Part shown: in pieces, positions 1 through 5,746 of the stretch
Numbering within the stretch: position 1 is the stretch's first letter
Layout of the letters: each line of letters starts with the position of its first letter
Program-made: the position numbers and the translations under genes
NCBI GenBank assembly: GCA_039818825.1
Contig: JBCBTD010000113.1
Span: 1-7,296, forward strand
Origin: JBCBTD01 sp039818825
GTDB taxonomy: Bacteria > Pseudomonadota > Alphaproteobacteria > Geminicoccales > Geminicoccaceae
Length of the DNA stretch: 7,296 nt
Direction: 5' to 3'
Notes under the pieces: generated by a model
Told to the model about the DNA's origin: nothing
Database searches by the model: none
What the model saw: the letters and a program-made list of their open reading frames with translations, nothing else

Positions 1-2
1 TC

Positions 3-80
3 TTCCCCATGGTCGCACTCGGGCGCATGTTGGAGCACCTGTTGGAAGCGCCGACGCAGCCACCCGCGACCGTCGATTGA
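3..80 (+). CDS. C-terminal end of an unidentified protein (5' end outside window)
   Basis: A reading frame open from the left edge ends at TGA (78-80) and supplies the last 25 residues of a protein, ending in PPATVD. Nearly all third codon positions are G or C, as in the neighbouring genes, which supports real coding. The piece GRMLEHLLEAP looks like a C-terminal amphipathic helix followed by a disordered proline/threonine tail. Too little remains to name the family. From known gene order in related bacteria, a CoA-ester lyase of the HpcH/HpaI type (malyl-CoA lyase or thioesterase) would fit upstream of mch. That is a guess from context only; nothing in the residues proves it. The gap to mch is 75 bases, so co-transcription is possible but not certain. 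Confidence 0.55.
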   Translation, partial: FPMVALGRMLEHLLEAPTQPPATVD

Positions 81-100
81 GCCCGACTTTTCGACGCTCT

Positions 101-115
101 TGCTGCGACGCAGCA
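101..115. promoter_or_regulatory. Perfect 15-bp palindrome upstream of mch, possible operator
   Basis: TGCTGCG, a central A, then CGCAGCA form two exact 7-base arms in the 75-base gap before mch. As RNA it could be a 6-bp hairpin with a 3-base loop. No T-run follows it, so it is not an intrinsic terminator. A weak promoter-like pair overlaps it (TTGCTG at 100-105, TAAGCT at 122-127, 16-base spacing), which would place the palindrome where a repressor could block polymerase. The palindrome is seen in the sequence; its function is inferred. Confidence 0.3.
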
Positions 116-155
116 TCGCGCTAAGCTGTCAGCGCACGCAAGCGACGAGGATGTC

Positions 156-1199
156 ATGGCGAAGACGGCTAGCGGCAATTTCTTCGAGGACTTCCGCGTT
201 GGCCAGCCGTTGCCACACGGCACACCGAGGACCGTCACCACTGCCGATGCCACCCTCTACCTCGCACTGACGGGCTCGCGCTACGCGCAGTTCTGCTGTG
301 AGACGGTGGCCCGCGACAACGGGCTGGAGCGCTCGCCGATCGACGACGTGCTGACCTTCCACATCGTGTTCGGCAAGTCCGTGCCCGACGTCTCGCTGAA
401 CGCCGTCGCCAATCTTGGCTACGCTGAAGGGCGCTTCCACGGCGTGGTCTACCCCGGCGAAACCGTTCACGCCCGCTCCGAAGTCATCGGCCTGCGCGAG
501 AATTCGAACGGCCGGACCGGCACCGTCTGGGTCCGCACGCAGGGCTTCGTCGGCGACCGGCTGGTGCTCGACTACGTACGCTGGGTGATGGTGAAGAAGC
601 GCGACTTCGAGAACCCGGCGCCCGAGGCCATCGTTCCGGAGCTGCGCCCGGGCCTGGACGCCAGTGACCTCATCGTTCCGGCCGGGCTGGCGCCAGCGAC
701 CGCACCCGATGGCGCCCGCGGCTTCACCTTCGACGACTACGCGGTCGGCGAGCGGATCGACCACGTCGACGGCGCCACCATCGACGAAGCCGAACATCGA
801 TTGGCGACCCGGCTATATCAGAACACCGCCAAGGTCCACTTCAACGCCCACGCCGAGCGCAGCGGGCGGTTCGGCCGCTGCATCGTCTACGGCGGCCACG
901 TGATCAGCTTGGCCCGCAGCCTCGCGCACAACGGCCTCGGCGAGGTGCTGCACGTTGCCGCGATCAACGCTGGCAGCCACGTCAACCCATGCTTCGCCGG
1001 CGACACCATCTACGCGTGGTCCAAGGTGCTGGACAAGCAACCGCTCCCCGGGCGGACCGACCTCGGCGCCTTGCGGCTGCGGCTGATCGCAACGAAAGAC
1101 CGCCCCTGCAACGACTTCCCCTACAAGGGCGACGACGGTCGCCACCTTGCGGACGTCGTTCTCGATTTCGACTACTGGGCGCTCATGCCGCGGGTCTGA
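156..1199 (+). CDS. mch: Mesaconyl-CoA hydratase (beta-methylmalyl-CoA dehydratase), ethylmalonyl-CoA pathway
   Basis: This 347-residue protein matches the mesaconyl-CoA hydratase family (Mch/Mcd, about 340-355 residues), a double-hotdog member of the MaoC superfamily. It reversibly hydrates mesaconyl-C1-CoA to beta-methylmalyl-CoA in the cytoplasm. A malyl-CoA lyase then splits that product into glyoxylate and propionyl-CoA. The N-terminal hotdog spans about residues 5-160: it opens with the family hallmark GNFFEDFRVGQ, has HIVFGKSVPDVSLNAVANLGYAE-type sequence from residue 69, and VYPGETVHARSEV at 98-110. The C-terminal hotdog (about 190-345) carries RLYQNTAKVHFNAH (219-232), whose polar N223 and H228 are the likely active-site region. 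It also has IVYGGHVISLARSL (243-256), FAGDTIYAWS (280-289) and ATKDRPCNDFPY (312-323). The ATG follows GAGG (147-150) at five bases; an out-of-frame ATG at 151 is ignored. Placement before sdh fits the pathway, because propionyl-CoA is converted onward to succinyl-CoA. Other MaoC enoyl-CoA hydratases are less likely given the length and specific motifs. Confidence 0.92.
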   Translation: MAKTASGNFFEDFRVGQPLPHGTPRTVTTADATLYLALTGSRYAQFCCETVARDNGLERSPIDDVLTFHIVFGKSVPDVSLNAVANLGYAEGRFHGVVYPGETVHARSEVIGLRENSNGRTGTVWVRTQGFVGDRLVLDYVRWVMVKKRDFENPAPEAIVPELRPGLDASDLIVPAGLAPATAPDGARGFTFDDYAVGERIDHVDGATIDEAEHRLATRLYQNTAKVHFNAHAERSGRFGRCIVYGGHVISLARSLAHNGLGEVLHVAAINAGSHVNPCFAGDTIYAWSKVLDKQPLPGRTDLGALRLRLIATKDRPCNDFPYKGDDGRHLADVVLDFDYWALMPRV

Positions 1200-1236
1200 G
1201 CGACGCTCTTCGCGCTTGCAGCGTAGCTTGGTCGCG

Positions 1237-1264
1237 TTGACACATGAATGAGCGCTCGTACGTT
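1237..1264 (+). promoter_or_regulatory. Candidate sigma-70-type promoter for the sdhCDAB operon
   Basis: A perfect -35 hexamer TTGACA (1237-1242) is followed after 16 bases by TACGTT (1259-1264), a weak -10 (T, A and final T match). It lies 88 bases before the sdhC start in the mch-sdhC gap. Two self-complementary AGCGCT hexamers (1251-1256 and 1269-1274) and the palindrome CGCTAGCG (1265-1272) surround the -10, giving room for a regulator or a small hairpin. The exact -35 is the strongest point; the weak -10 suggests activator dependence or a chance match. Transcripts would start near 1271 with a leader of about 80 bases. Confidence 0.4.
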
Positions 1265-1294
1265 CGCTAGCGCTTGCACCCCGCTCGGATCGCG

Positions 1295-1340
1295 GGTTCT
1301 CGCCGGTCCACGGTGCTCGCCATCGCGCTGGTTCTCGCCG
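1295..1340 (+). repeat. Three short direct repeats in the sdhC leader
   Basis: The 11-mer GGTTCTCGCCG occurs exactly at 1295-1305 and 1330-1340. A third copy differing by one base, GGTGCTCGCC, lies between them at 1312-1321. The copies are spaced 17 and 18 bases apart, and the last one abuts the sdhC ribosome binding site. The outer pair extends to a 14-of-15 match (1291-1305 against 1326-1340). The repeats are clear in the sequence. Whether they bind a protein, act in the leader RNA or are a chance duplication cannot be told. Confidence 0.5.
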
Positions 1341-1345
1341 AGGAG
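1340..1345 (+). promoter_or_regulatory. Ribosome binding site that fixes the GTG start of sdhC
   Basis: GAGGAG sits seven bases before GTG 1353. This is the best Shine-Dalgarno sequence around sdhC, and it selects GTG 1353 over the in-frame ATG at 1248 and the ATG at 1371. Only the GTG start places the conserved PLSPHL motif about eight residues from the N-terminus, as in other SdhC proteins. Confidence 0.75.
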
Positions 1346-1352
1346 ATCGATC

Positions 1353-1742
1353 GTGTCAGCCCAACGGTCCATGCCGCTTTCCCCGCACCTGACGATCTTC
1401 CGTTGGCCGCTGACCATGGCGTTGTCGATCGGTCACCGCATCACCGGCGCCGCGCTGTCGGTCGGCTTGATCATGTTGACGGTGTGGCTGGTCGCACTCG
1501 CAGCGGGACCTGAAGCATTCGCCGCAGTCGACGGGGTCGTTCGGAGTTGGTTCGGGCTGTTGGTGCTGTTCGGTTACACGCTGTTCTTGTTCCTGCATCT
1601 CGCGAACGGCGTGCGCCATTTGTTTTGGGACGTCGGCATCGGCTTCGACCGCGAGACCACCCACCGCTCCGGGCTTGCGGCGCTCGCCTTCACCGTCGGC
1701 ATGACCGTCCTGACCTGGCTCGCCATCTTCCTGCTCGCCTGA
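1353..1742 (+). CDS. sdhC: Succinate dehydrogenase cytochrome b556 subunit (SdhC)
   Basis: From GTG 1353 this encodes 129 residues, the usual length for SdhC, the larger membrane anchor of complex II. With SdhD it holds haem b and forms part of the ubiquinone site. Visible landmarks are PLSPHLTIFRW (residues 8-18); SIGHRITG (25-32), with Ser25 and Arg29 at the positions of the quinone-site residues in E. coli SdhC; and HLANGVRHLFWD (82-93), whose His82 corresponds to the axial haem ligand. Three hydrophobic segments lie at about 32-51, 66-84 and 107-128, as expected for a three-helix anchor. The frame is open upstream to ATG 1248, but those 35 extra residues are arginine- and serine-rich and unlike the family, so I reject that start. 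sdhD begins 11 bases after the stop. Confidence 0.96.
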   Translation: MSAQRSMPLSPHLTIFRWPLTMALSIGHRITGAALSVGLIMLTVWLVALAAGPEAFAAVDGVVRSWFGLLVLFGYTLFLFLHLANGVRHLFWDVGIGFDRETTHRSGLAALAFTVGMTVLTWLAIFLLA

Positions 1743-1753
1743 GGCTACCCACC

Positions 1754-2134
1754 ATGGCTTACGCTACCCCGATTTCGCGCGTTCGCGGCCTAGGCTCCGC
1801 CAAAGAGGGCGTCGAGCATTTCAAGCTCATACGGCTCACCTCCATTGCCAGCGTCCCGCTTTCGCTTTGGTTCGTCTGGAGCATGGTGTCGCTGTCGGGC
1901 GCCGACTACGCGGCCATCAGCGAGTGGCTCGGCTCGACGATCAACGCCAGCCTGATGATCCTGCTCATCGTCTCCTCGTTCGTGCACACCAAGCTCGGTG
2001 CCCAGGTGATCATCGAGGACTACGTGCGCCACCCCGGAGCCAAGGCGGCCAGCATGGTGGCCCTGTTCCTCGCCACCTACGCCTTCGGAACGGCCTGCGT
2101 GGTCGCAGTCCTCAAAGTCGCGCTCAGCGGATAG
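1754..2134 (+). CDS. sdhD: Succinate dehydrogenase membrane anchor subunit (SdhD)
   Basis: This 126-residue protein is the second membrane anchor of complex II. It begins MAYATPISRVRGLGSAKEG, a form typical of alphaproteobacterial SdhD; the RVRGLGSAKEG stretch precedes the first helix. Three hydrophobic helices lie at about 27-48, 58-79 and 99-121. His78 in SSFVHTKLGAQ is the expected second axial haem b ligand. The pair Asp89-Tyr90, eleven residues on in VIIEDYV, matches the Asp-Tyr pair of E. coli SdhD, whose tyrosine contacts ubiquinone. The frame is open upstream through sdhC, but ATG 1754 is chosen because it follows the sdhC stop, has GAGG at 1741-1744 and gives the family's normal N-terminus. 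Seven bases separate its stop from sdhA, so the genes are co-transcribed. Confidence 0.95.
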   Translation: MAYATPISRVRGLGSAKEGVEHFKLIRLTSIASVPLSLWFVWSMVSLSGADYAAISEWLGSTINASLMILLIVSSFVHTKLGAQVIIEDYVRHPGAKAASMVALFLATYAFGTACVVAVLKVALSG

Positions 2135-2141
2135 GATCGTC

Positions 2142-3932
2142 ATGACCAAGGCATACGAGATCATCGATCACGCGTTCGACTGCATCGTCGTCGGCGCTGG
2201 CGGAGCCGGTCTGCGCGCGGCCGTTGGCATGGTCGAGGCCGGCCTGTCGGTGGCGTGCGTCTCGAAGGTGTACCCGACGCGTTCGCATACCGTGGCCGCG
2301 CAAGGCGGCATCAACGCCGCCCTCGGCAACATGAACGACGACGACTGGCGCTACCACATGTACGACACCGTAAAGGGGTCGGACTGGTTGGGCGACCAGG
2401 ACGCCATCGAGTACATGACGAAGAACGCGCCGGCAGCGGTGTACGAGCTCGAGCACTACGGCGTGCCGTTCTCCCGCACGGATGCCGGACGCATCTATCA
2501 GCGCGCCTTCGGCGGCCAATCGACCGAGTTCGGCAAGAGCCAAGCGTACCGCACTTGTGCGGCGGCCGACCGCACCGGGCATGTCATGCTGCACACGTTG
2601 TTCCAGCAGGCGCTGAAGAACAAAGTACAGTTCTTCAACGAGTACTTCGCCCTCGATCTGATCATGGACGAAGAGGGAGCGTGCCGCGGTATCATGGCCT
2701 TGTGCCTGGAGGACGGCTCGCTGCATCGGTTCAGCAGCCATCGCACGGTGCTGGCCACCGGCGGCTACGGCCGCGTCTACTTCTCCGCCACGTCCGCGCA
2801 TACGTGCACCGGCGACGGCAACGCCATGGTGCTGCGAGCCGGCCTGCCGCTGCAGGACATGGAGTTCGTCCAGTTCCATCCTTCGGGGATCTACGGCGCC
2901 GGCTGTCTGATCACGGAAGGCGCTCGCGGCGAGGGCGGCTACCTCACCAACAGCGAAGGCGAGCGCTTCATGGAGCGCTATGCCCCGAGCGCCAAGGACC
3001 TCGCCTCGCGTGACGTGGTCAGTCGCGCCATGACCATCGAGATCAACGAGGGCCGCGGCTGCGGCGCCGACAAGTCGTACATCGACCTGCACCTCGAGCA
3101 CCTGGACCCCGAGCAGTTGCGCAAGCGTCTGCCGGGAATCTCCGAGACGGCCAAGATTTTTGCCGGCGTCGACGTCACCAAGGAGCCGATCCCGGTGGTC
3201 CCGACGTGCCACTACAACATGGGCGGCATTCCGACCAACCACCTGACCGAAGTGCTGGCGCCGAAAAACGGCGACACCGAAACGGTGGTCCCGGGCCTGA
3301 TGGCGGTCGGCGAAGCGGCGTGCACTTCGGTGCACGGCGCCAACCGCCTCGGCGGCAACTCGCTCATCGACCTCGTGGTGTTCGGCCGAGCCGCCGCACA
3401 TCGCGCCGCGGAAACACTGGTGGCCGGCGCGCCGCACAAGCCGCTGCCAAGCGACGCCGGCGACGACGCCGTCGCACGCCTGGACGCCGTCCGCCACGCC
3501 AACGGCGGCAGCAACACGGGCAAGATACGTCTGGAGATGCAGCGGACGATGCAACGCTATGCCAGCGTTTTCCGCGACGGCCCGACGCTCGACGAAGGGT
3601 GCAAGAAGATCGGCGAAGTGTCGTCGATGCTGAGCGACCTCCAGATCGCCGATCGCTCGATGGTCTGGAACACGGACATGGTCGAGGCGCTCGAGCTACA
3701 GAACCTGATGGCGCAAGCGGTGGCGACCATGCACTCGGCCACCTATCGCACCGAGAGCCGCGGCGCCCACGCCCGCGAGGACTTCCCGGAACGCGACGAC
3801 GCCAGTTGGATGAAGCACAGCTTGATCTGGATCGACGACGCGCACGCGGCGACGATCGGTGAACGCGCCGTCCACAGCTACACGCTCACCAACGAAGTCG
3901 AGCCGGTGCCGCCCAAAAAGCGCGTCTACTGA
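2142..3932 (+). CDS. sdhA: Succinate dehydrogenase flavoprotein subunit (SdhA)
   Basis: At 596 residues this is full length for SdhA, the catalytic subunit on the cytoplasmic face of the membrane. It oxidises succinate to fumarate and passes two electrons through covalent FAD to SdhB. The FAD-binding Rossmann motif is VVGAGGAGLRAA (16-27). His49 in RSHTVAAQGG is the histidine that carries the covalent flavin. Active-site residues are in place: His246 (QFHPSG), Thr258-Glu259 (LITEGARGEGG), Arg290 (SRDVVSR, the proton-shuttle arginine), His357 (CHYNMGG) and Arg402 (ANRLGGNS). The C-terminal helical domain runs from about 450 and includes the conserved HSATYRTESRGAHAREDFP region (531-549); the protein ends in PPKKRVY. 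AGGA (2133-2136), overlapping the sdhD stop, is the ribosome binding site. Nothing is missing. Fumarate reductase is less likely given the sdhCD anchors and gene order. Confidence 0.98.
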   Translation: MTKAYEIIDHAFDCIVVGAGGAGLRAAVGMVEAGLSVACVSKVYPTRSHTVAAQGGINAALGNMNDDDWRYHMYDTVKGSDWLGDQDAIEYMTKNAPAAVYELEHYGVPFSRTDAGRIYQRAFGGQSTEFGKSQAYRTCAAADRTGHVMLHTLFQQALKNKVQFFNEYFALDLIMDEEGACRGIMALCLEDGSLHRFSSHRTVLATGGYGRVYFSATSAHTCTGDGNAMVLRAGLPLQDMEFVQFHPSGIYGAGCLITEGARGEGGYLTNSEGERFMERYAPSAKDLASRDVVSRAMTIEINEGRGCGADKSYIDLHLEHLDPEQLRKRLPGISETAKIFAGVDVTKEPIPVVPTCHYNMGGIPTNHLTEVLAPKNGDTETVVPGLMAVGEAACTSVHGANRLGGNSLIDLVVFGRAAAHRAAETLVAGAPHKPLPSDAGDDAVARLDAVRHANGGSNTGKIRLEMQRTMQRYASVFRDGPTLDEGCKKIGEVSSMLSDLQIADRSMVWNTDMVEALELQNLMAQAVATMHSATYRTESRGAHAREDFPERDDASWMKHSLIWIDDAHAATIGERAVHSYTLTNEVEPVPPKKRVY

Positions 3933-3968
3933 GGTTCCCGATCAGCCCTTTGCGACGAAGAGACTGTC

Positions 3969-4751
3969 ATGGCCGAATTTCTGCTTCCGAAGAACTCGCG
4001 GATCACCGAGGGCCAGCATCACGCCGCCTCGGCCTCGGCAACCAACGTCCGCACCTTCAAGATCTATCGGTTTGATCCCGATACCGGTGAAAACCCGCGA
4101 ATCGACAGTTATGATGTCGACATGGACCACTGTGGTCCGATGGTGCTCGACGCACTGATCAAGATCAAGAGCGAGATGGACAGCACGCTCACCTTCCGGC
4201 GGTCCTGCCGCGAGGGCATTTGCGGCTCGTGCTCGATGAACATCGGTGGCACCAACACCCTCGCGTGCACCTGCGCGATGGAGGACGTGACCACCAAAGA
4301 CGTCTACGTCTACCCCTTGCCGCACATGCCGGTGGTGAAGGACCTCGTCATCGACCTCACCACGTTCTGGGCTCAGTACGAATCGATCAAGCCGTGGCTG
4401 CAGAGCGACAGCACCGCTCCGGCAAAGGAGCGTCAGCAGTCAATCGACGAGCGGGAACAGCTGGACGGCCTCTACGAGTGCATCCTCTGCGCCTGCTGCA
4501 GCACCGCCTGCCCTAGCTATTGGTGGAATGGCGATCGCTACCTCGGCCCGGCAGTGCTGCTCCAAGCCTACAGATGGATCGCCGACAGCCGCGACGAGAT
4601 GACCGGCGATCGGCTGGACGAACTCGAAGATCCATTCAAGCTCTACCGCTGTCACACGATCATGAACTGCACCGACGTTTGTCCGAAGGGACTGAACCCA
4701 GCCCAAGCCATCGGCGAGATCAAGAAACTGATGGTTGAGCGTACGCTCTGA
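3969..4751 (+). CDS. sdhB: Succinate dehydrogenase iron-sulphur subunit (SdhB)
   Basis: This 260-residue subunit relays electrons from the SdhA flavin to ubiquinone through three iron-sulphur clusters. The N-terminal ferredoxin-like domain binds [2Fe-2S] with Cys80, Cys85, Cys88 and Cys100. In the C-terminal domain, Cys171, Cys174, Cys177 and Cys238 fit the [4Fe-4S] cluster, and Cys181, Cys228 and Cys234 fit the [3Fe-4S] cluster. Trp185-Trp186 in PSYWWNGD and His229/Ile231 in CHTIMNC line the quinone site in the E. coli enzyme. About 25 residues precede the first beta strand (VRTFKIYRF), a modest extension common in alphaproteobacterial and mitochondrial SdhB. ATG 3969 follows a weak GAAGAG (3957-3962), 36 bases after the sdhA stop. 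It is the last gene before the terminator, so the operon here lacks mdh and suc genes. Confidence 0.98.
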   Translation: MAEFLLPKNSRITEGQHHAASASATNVRTFKIYRFDPDTGENPRIDSYDVDMDHCGPMVLDALIKIKSEMDSTLTFRRSCREGICGSCSMNIGGTNTLACTCAMEDVTTKDVYVYPLPHMPVVKDLVIDLTTFWAQYESIKPWLQSDSTAPAKERQQSIDEREQLDGLYECILCACCSTACPSYWWNGDRYLGPAVLLQAYRWIADSRDEMTGDRLDELEDPFKLYRCHTIMNCTDVCPKGLNPAQAIGEIKKLMVERTL

Positions 4752-4770
4752 ACTCTCGTAAAAAGCGTTT

Positions 4771-4876
4771 GCGGGCGTGTCATAGGCGAGCTACTTTGCC
4801 GCAATCAAAAACGAGACGGGCGAGAGTCCGCACAGCAGGTCCGTTCTGAAAGAGGAGCCGAAAGGCTCCTTTTTTC
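4771..4876 (+). ncRNA. Possible small RNA from the 3' end of the sdh operon
   Basis: The roughly 100 bases between sdhB and the terminator can fold. TTGCGG (4769-4774) pairs exactly with CCGCAA (4799-4804), ACTCTCG (4752-4758) pairs exactly with CGAGAGT (4821-4827), and the terminator hairpin closes the 3' end. A promoter-like pair spans the sdhB stop: TTGAGC (4735-4740) and TAAAAA (4759-4764), 18 bases apart, which would start RNA near 4771. The RNA could instead be made by processing of the sdh mRNA. I recognise no known RNA family, and a riboswitch is unlikely because the next gene lies on the opposite strand. This is a weak candidate based on pairing alone. Confidence 0.22.
4853..4875 (+). 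terminator. Rho-independent terminator of the sdhCDAB operon
   Basis: A perfect 7-bp stem, AGGAGCC (4853-4859) with GGCTCCT (4864-4870), is capped by a GAAA tetraloop and runs into six T residues (4870-4875). The stem can lengthen by a G-U and three A-T pairs (4849-4852 with 4871-4874). It lies 102 bases after the sdhB stop. Read from the other strand the hairpin is followed only by CTCTTTC, so it may stop olsBA transcription weakly, but its main direction is clearly with sdh. Confidence 0.9.
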
Positions 4877-4891
4877 TCGTCCTGTTCGGTT

Positions 4892-4906
4892 AATGACGCT
4901 GTCATT
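4892..4906. repeat. Inverted repeat (6-3-6) between the sdhB and olsA ends
   Basis: AATGAC, loop GCT, GTCATT is an exact inverted repeat lying 19 bases beyond the olsA stop. It has no T-run on either strand, so it is not a classical terminator. It could protect the 3' end of the olsBA transcript or help Rho-dependent ending. It may also be chance. Confidence 0.35.
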
Positions 4907-4924
4907 GAGACGCGCCAAGAGGGC

Positions 4925-5746
4925 TCAGCCCGCGGCGGCGTCCGACCTCTCGCCCTGCTGCATCCACATCCGGGCGACGCCCTCGCGCACCGTCTGCTCT
5001 GCCCGACGCGCCAGCACTTTCCGGCCTGCGGCATCCGACCCACTCAAGGGCGGGTGGAACACGACCCGCGCTTCGGCACCCGGAGCGCTGAGCGCACGCC
5101 ACAGGTGGGGGAACATCCCGTCGATGCCGACCCAGGCGTAGAGGTCCCGGCGCGGCCCGGTCAGCGGCTCGCCCGTGCGCAAGCGAAGGAACGCCAAGCT
5201 GACCGGCTGCACGAGCACCGCGCGGCCGATCGTCTCGGGACTGGCGACGGCCAGCAGCGAACTCTTGAACGGCAGGACGTCGCTACCGTCGGAGTTCGTC
5301 CCTTCCGGGAACAAGATGAGGCTGTCGCCGGCGCGCAGCCGGTCGCCGAGCATCACCAGCTGACGCCGCGCTTCGCGGCCGTCCCGGGGAACGAAGACCG
5401 TGTTGGTCAACCTGCTGAGCCAACCGAACAGTGGCCATGCGGCAACCTCGCTCTTGGCGACGAAGGTGGCCTCGACGGTGCTTCCGATCACCGGAACGTC
5501 GAAATAGGACACGTGGTTCGCGAGGAGGAGCACCGGTTCCGGGCCGGTGACCGGGTCACCATCGACGACCACGGTGAGCCCGGCTGCCCGACACGTCGCC
5601 GCGCACCAGCCCCGTTGCACCCGGCGCTGCAACGCTCGGCTCCCCAAGAGCGAAAGCGCGTAGGTACTGGCGAAAACGACGGTCAGGACCAGAAACGCGG
5701 CGAGCCGGGCAGTCGCCCGTGCCTGCCCGACGACGCCACCCGTCAT
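4925..5746 (-). CDS. olsA: Lyso-ornithine lipid O-acyltransferase (PlsC-like, OlsA)
   Basis: This 273-residue protein belongs to the PlsC / lysophospholipid acyltransferase family. The HX4D catalytic motif is His78 to Asp83 in ANHVSYFD. Further family blocks are FVPRDGREARR (118-128), the substrate-binding FPEGT (146-150) and VQPVSL (179-184). A hydrophobic N-terminal helix at about 14-36 anchors it in the inner membrane. By sequence alone it could be a 1-acylglycerol-3-phosphate acyltransferase. Its start overlaps the olsB stop by four bases (ATGA, 5743-5746), and that context points to OlsA, which adds the second, ester-linked acyl chain to lyso-ornithine lipid. OlsA proteins can retain some phosphatidate-forming activity, so both roles remain possible. 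CAGG (plus-strand 5754-5757) lies seven bases before the ATG, and translational coupling to olsB is likely. The C-terminal tail after about 262 is short and polar. Confidence 0.85.
   Translation of the reverse strand: MTGGVVGQARATARLAAFLVLTVVFASTYALSLLGSRALQRRVQRGWCAATCRAAGLTVVVDGDPVTGPEPVLLLANHVSYFDVPVIGSTVEATFVAKSEVAAWPLFGWLSRLTNTVFVPRDGREARRQLVMLGDRLRAGDSLILFPEGTNSDGSDVLPFKSSLLAVASPETIGRAVLVQPVSLAFLRLRTGEPLTGPRRDLYAWVGIDGMFPHLWRALSAPGAEARVVFHPPLSGSDAAGRKVLARRAEQTVREGVARMWMQQGERSDAAAG

Noticed and set aside
129..797. A 222-codon minus-strand open frame opposite mch
   Set aside because: It is a shadow of mch with no family resemblance; its valine/alanine/aspartate-rich translation is typical of antisense reading in high-GC genes.
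2124..3554. A 476-codon open frame on the minus strand opposite sdhA
   Set aside because: It is the mirror of a GC-rich real gene. Its translation is rich in Arg, Ala, Val and His with no recognisable motif, while the + strand frame is an unmistakable complete SdhA.
4752..4852. A riboswitch or other known RNA class between sdhB and the terminator
   Set aside because: I could not match the bases to the consensus of any riboswitch I know, and no same-strand gene follows the terminator for it to control.
4780..4924. A possible minus-strand small protein running past the olsA stop
   Set aside because: The open frame includes the terminator and inverted repeat, has no ribosome binding site of note, and overlaps olsA in another frame. 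The DNA structure explains the region better.
4921..4931. GGGCT-C-AGCCC palindrome at the olsA stop as a terminator
   Set aside because: With a realistic loop the stem is only four pairs and no T-run follows on either strand.
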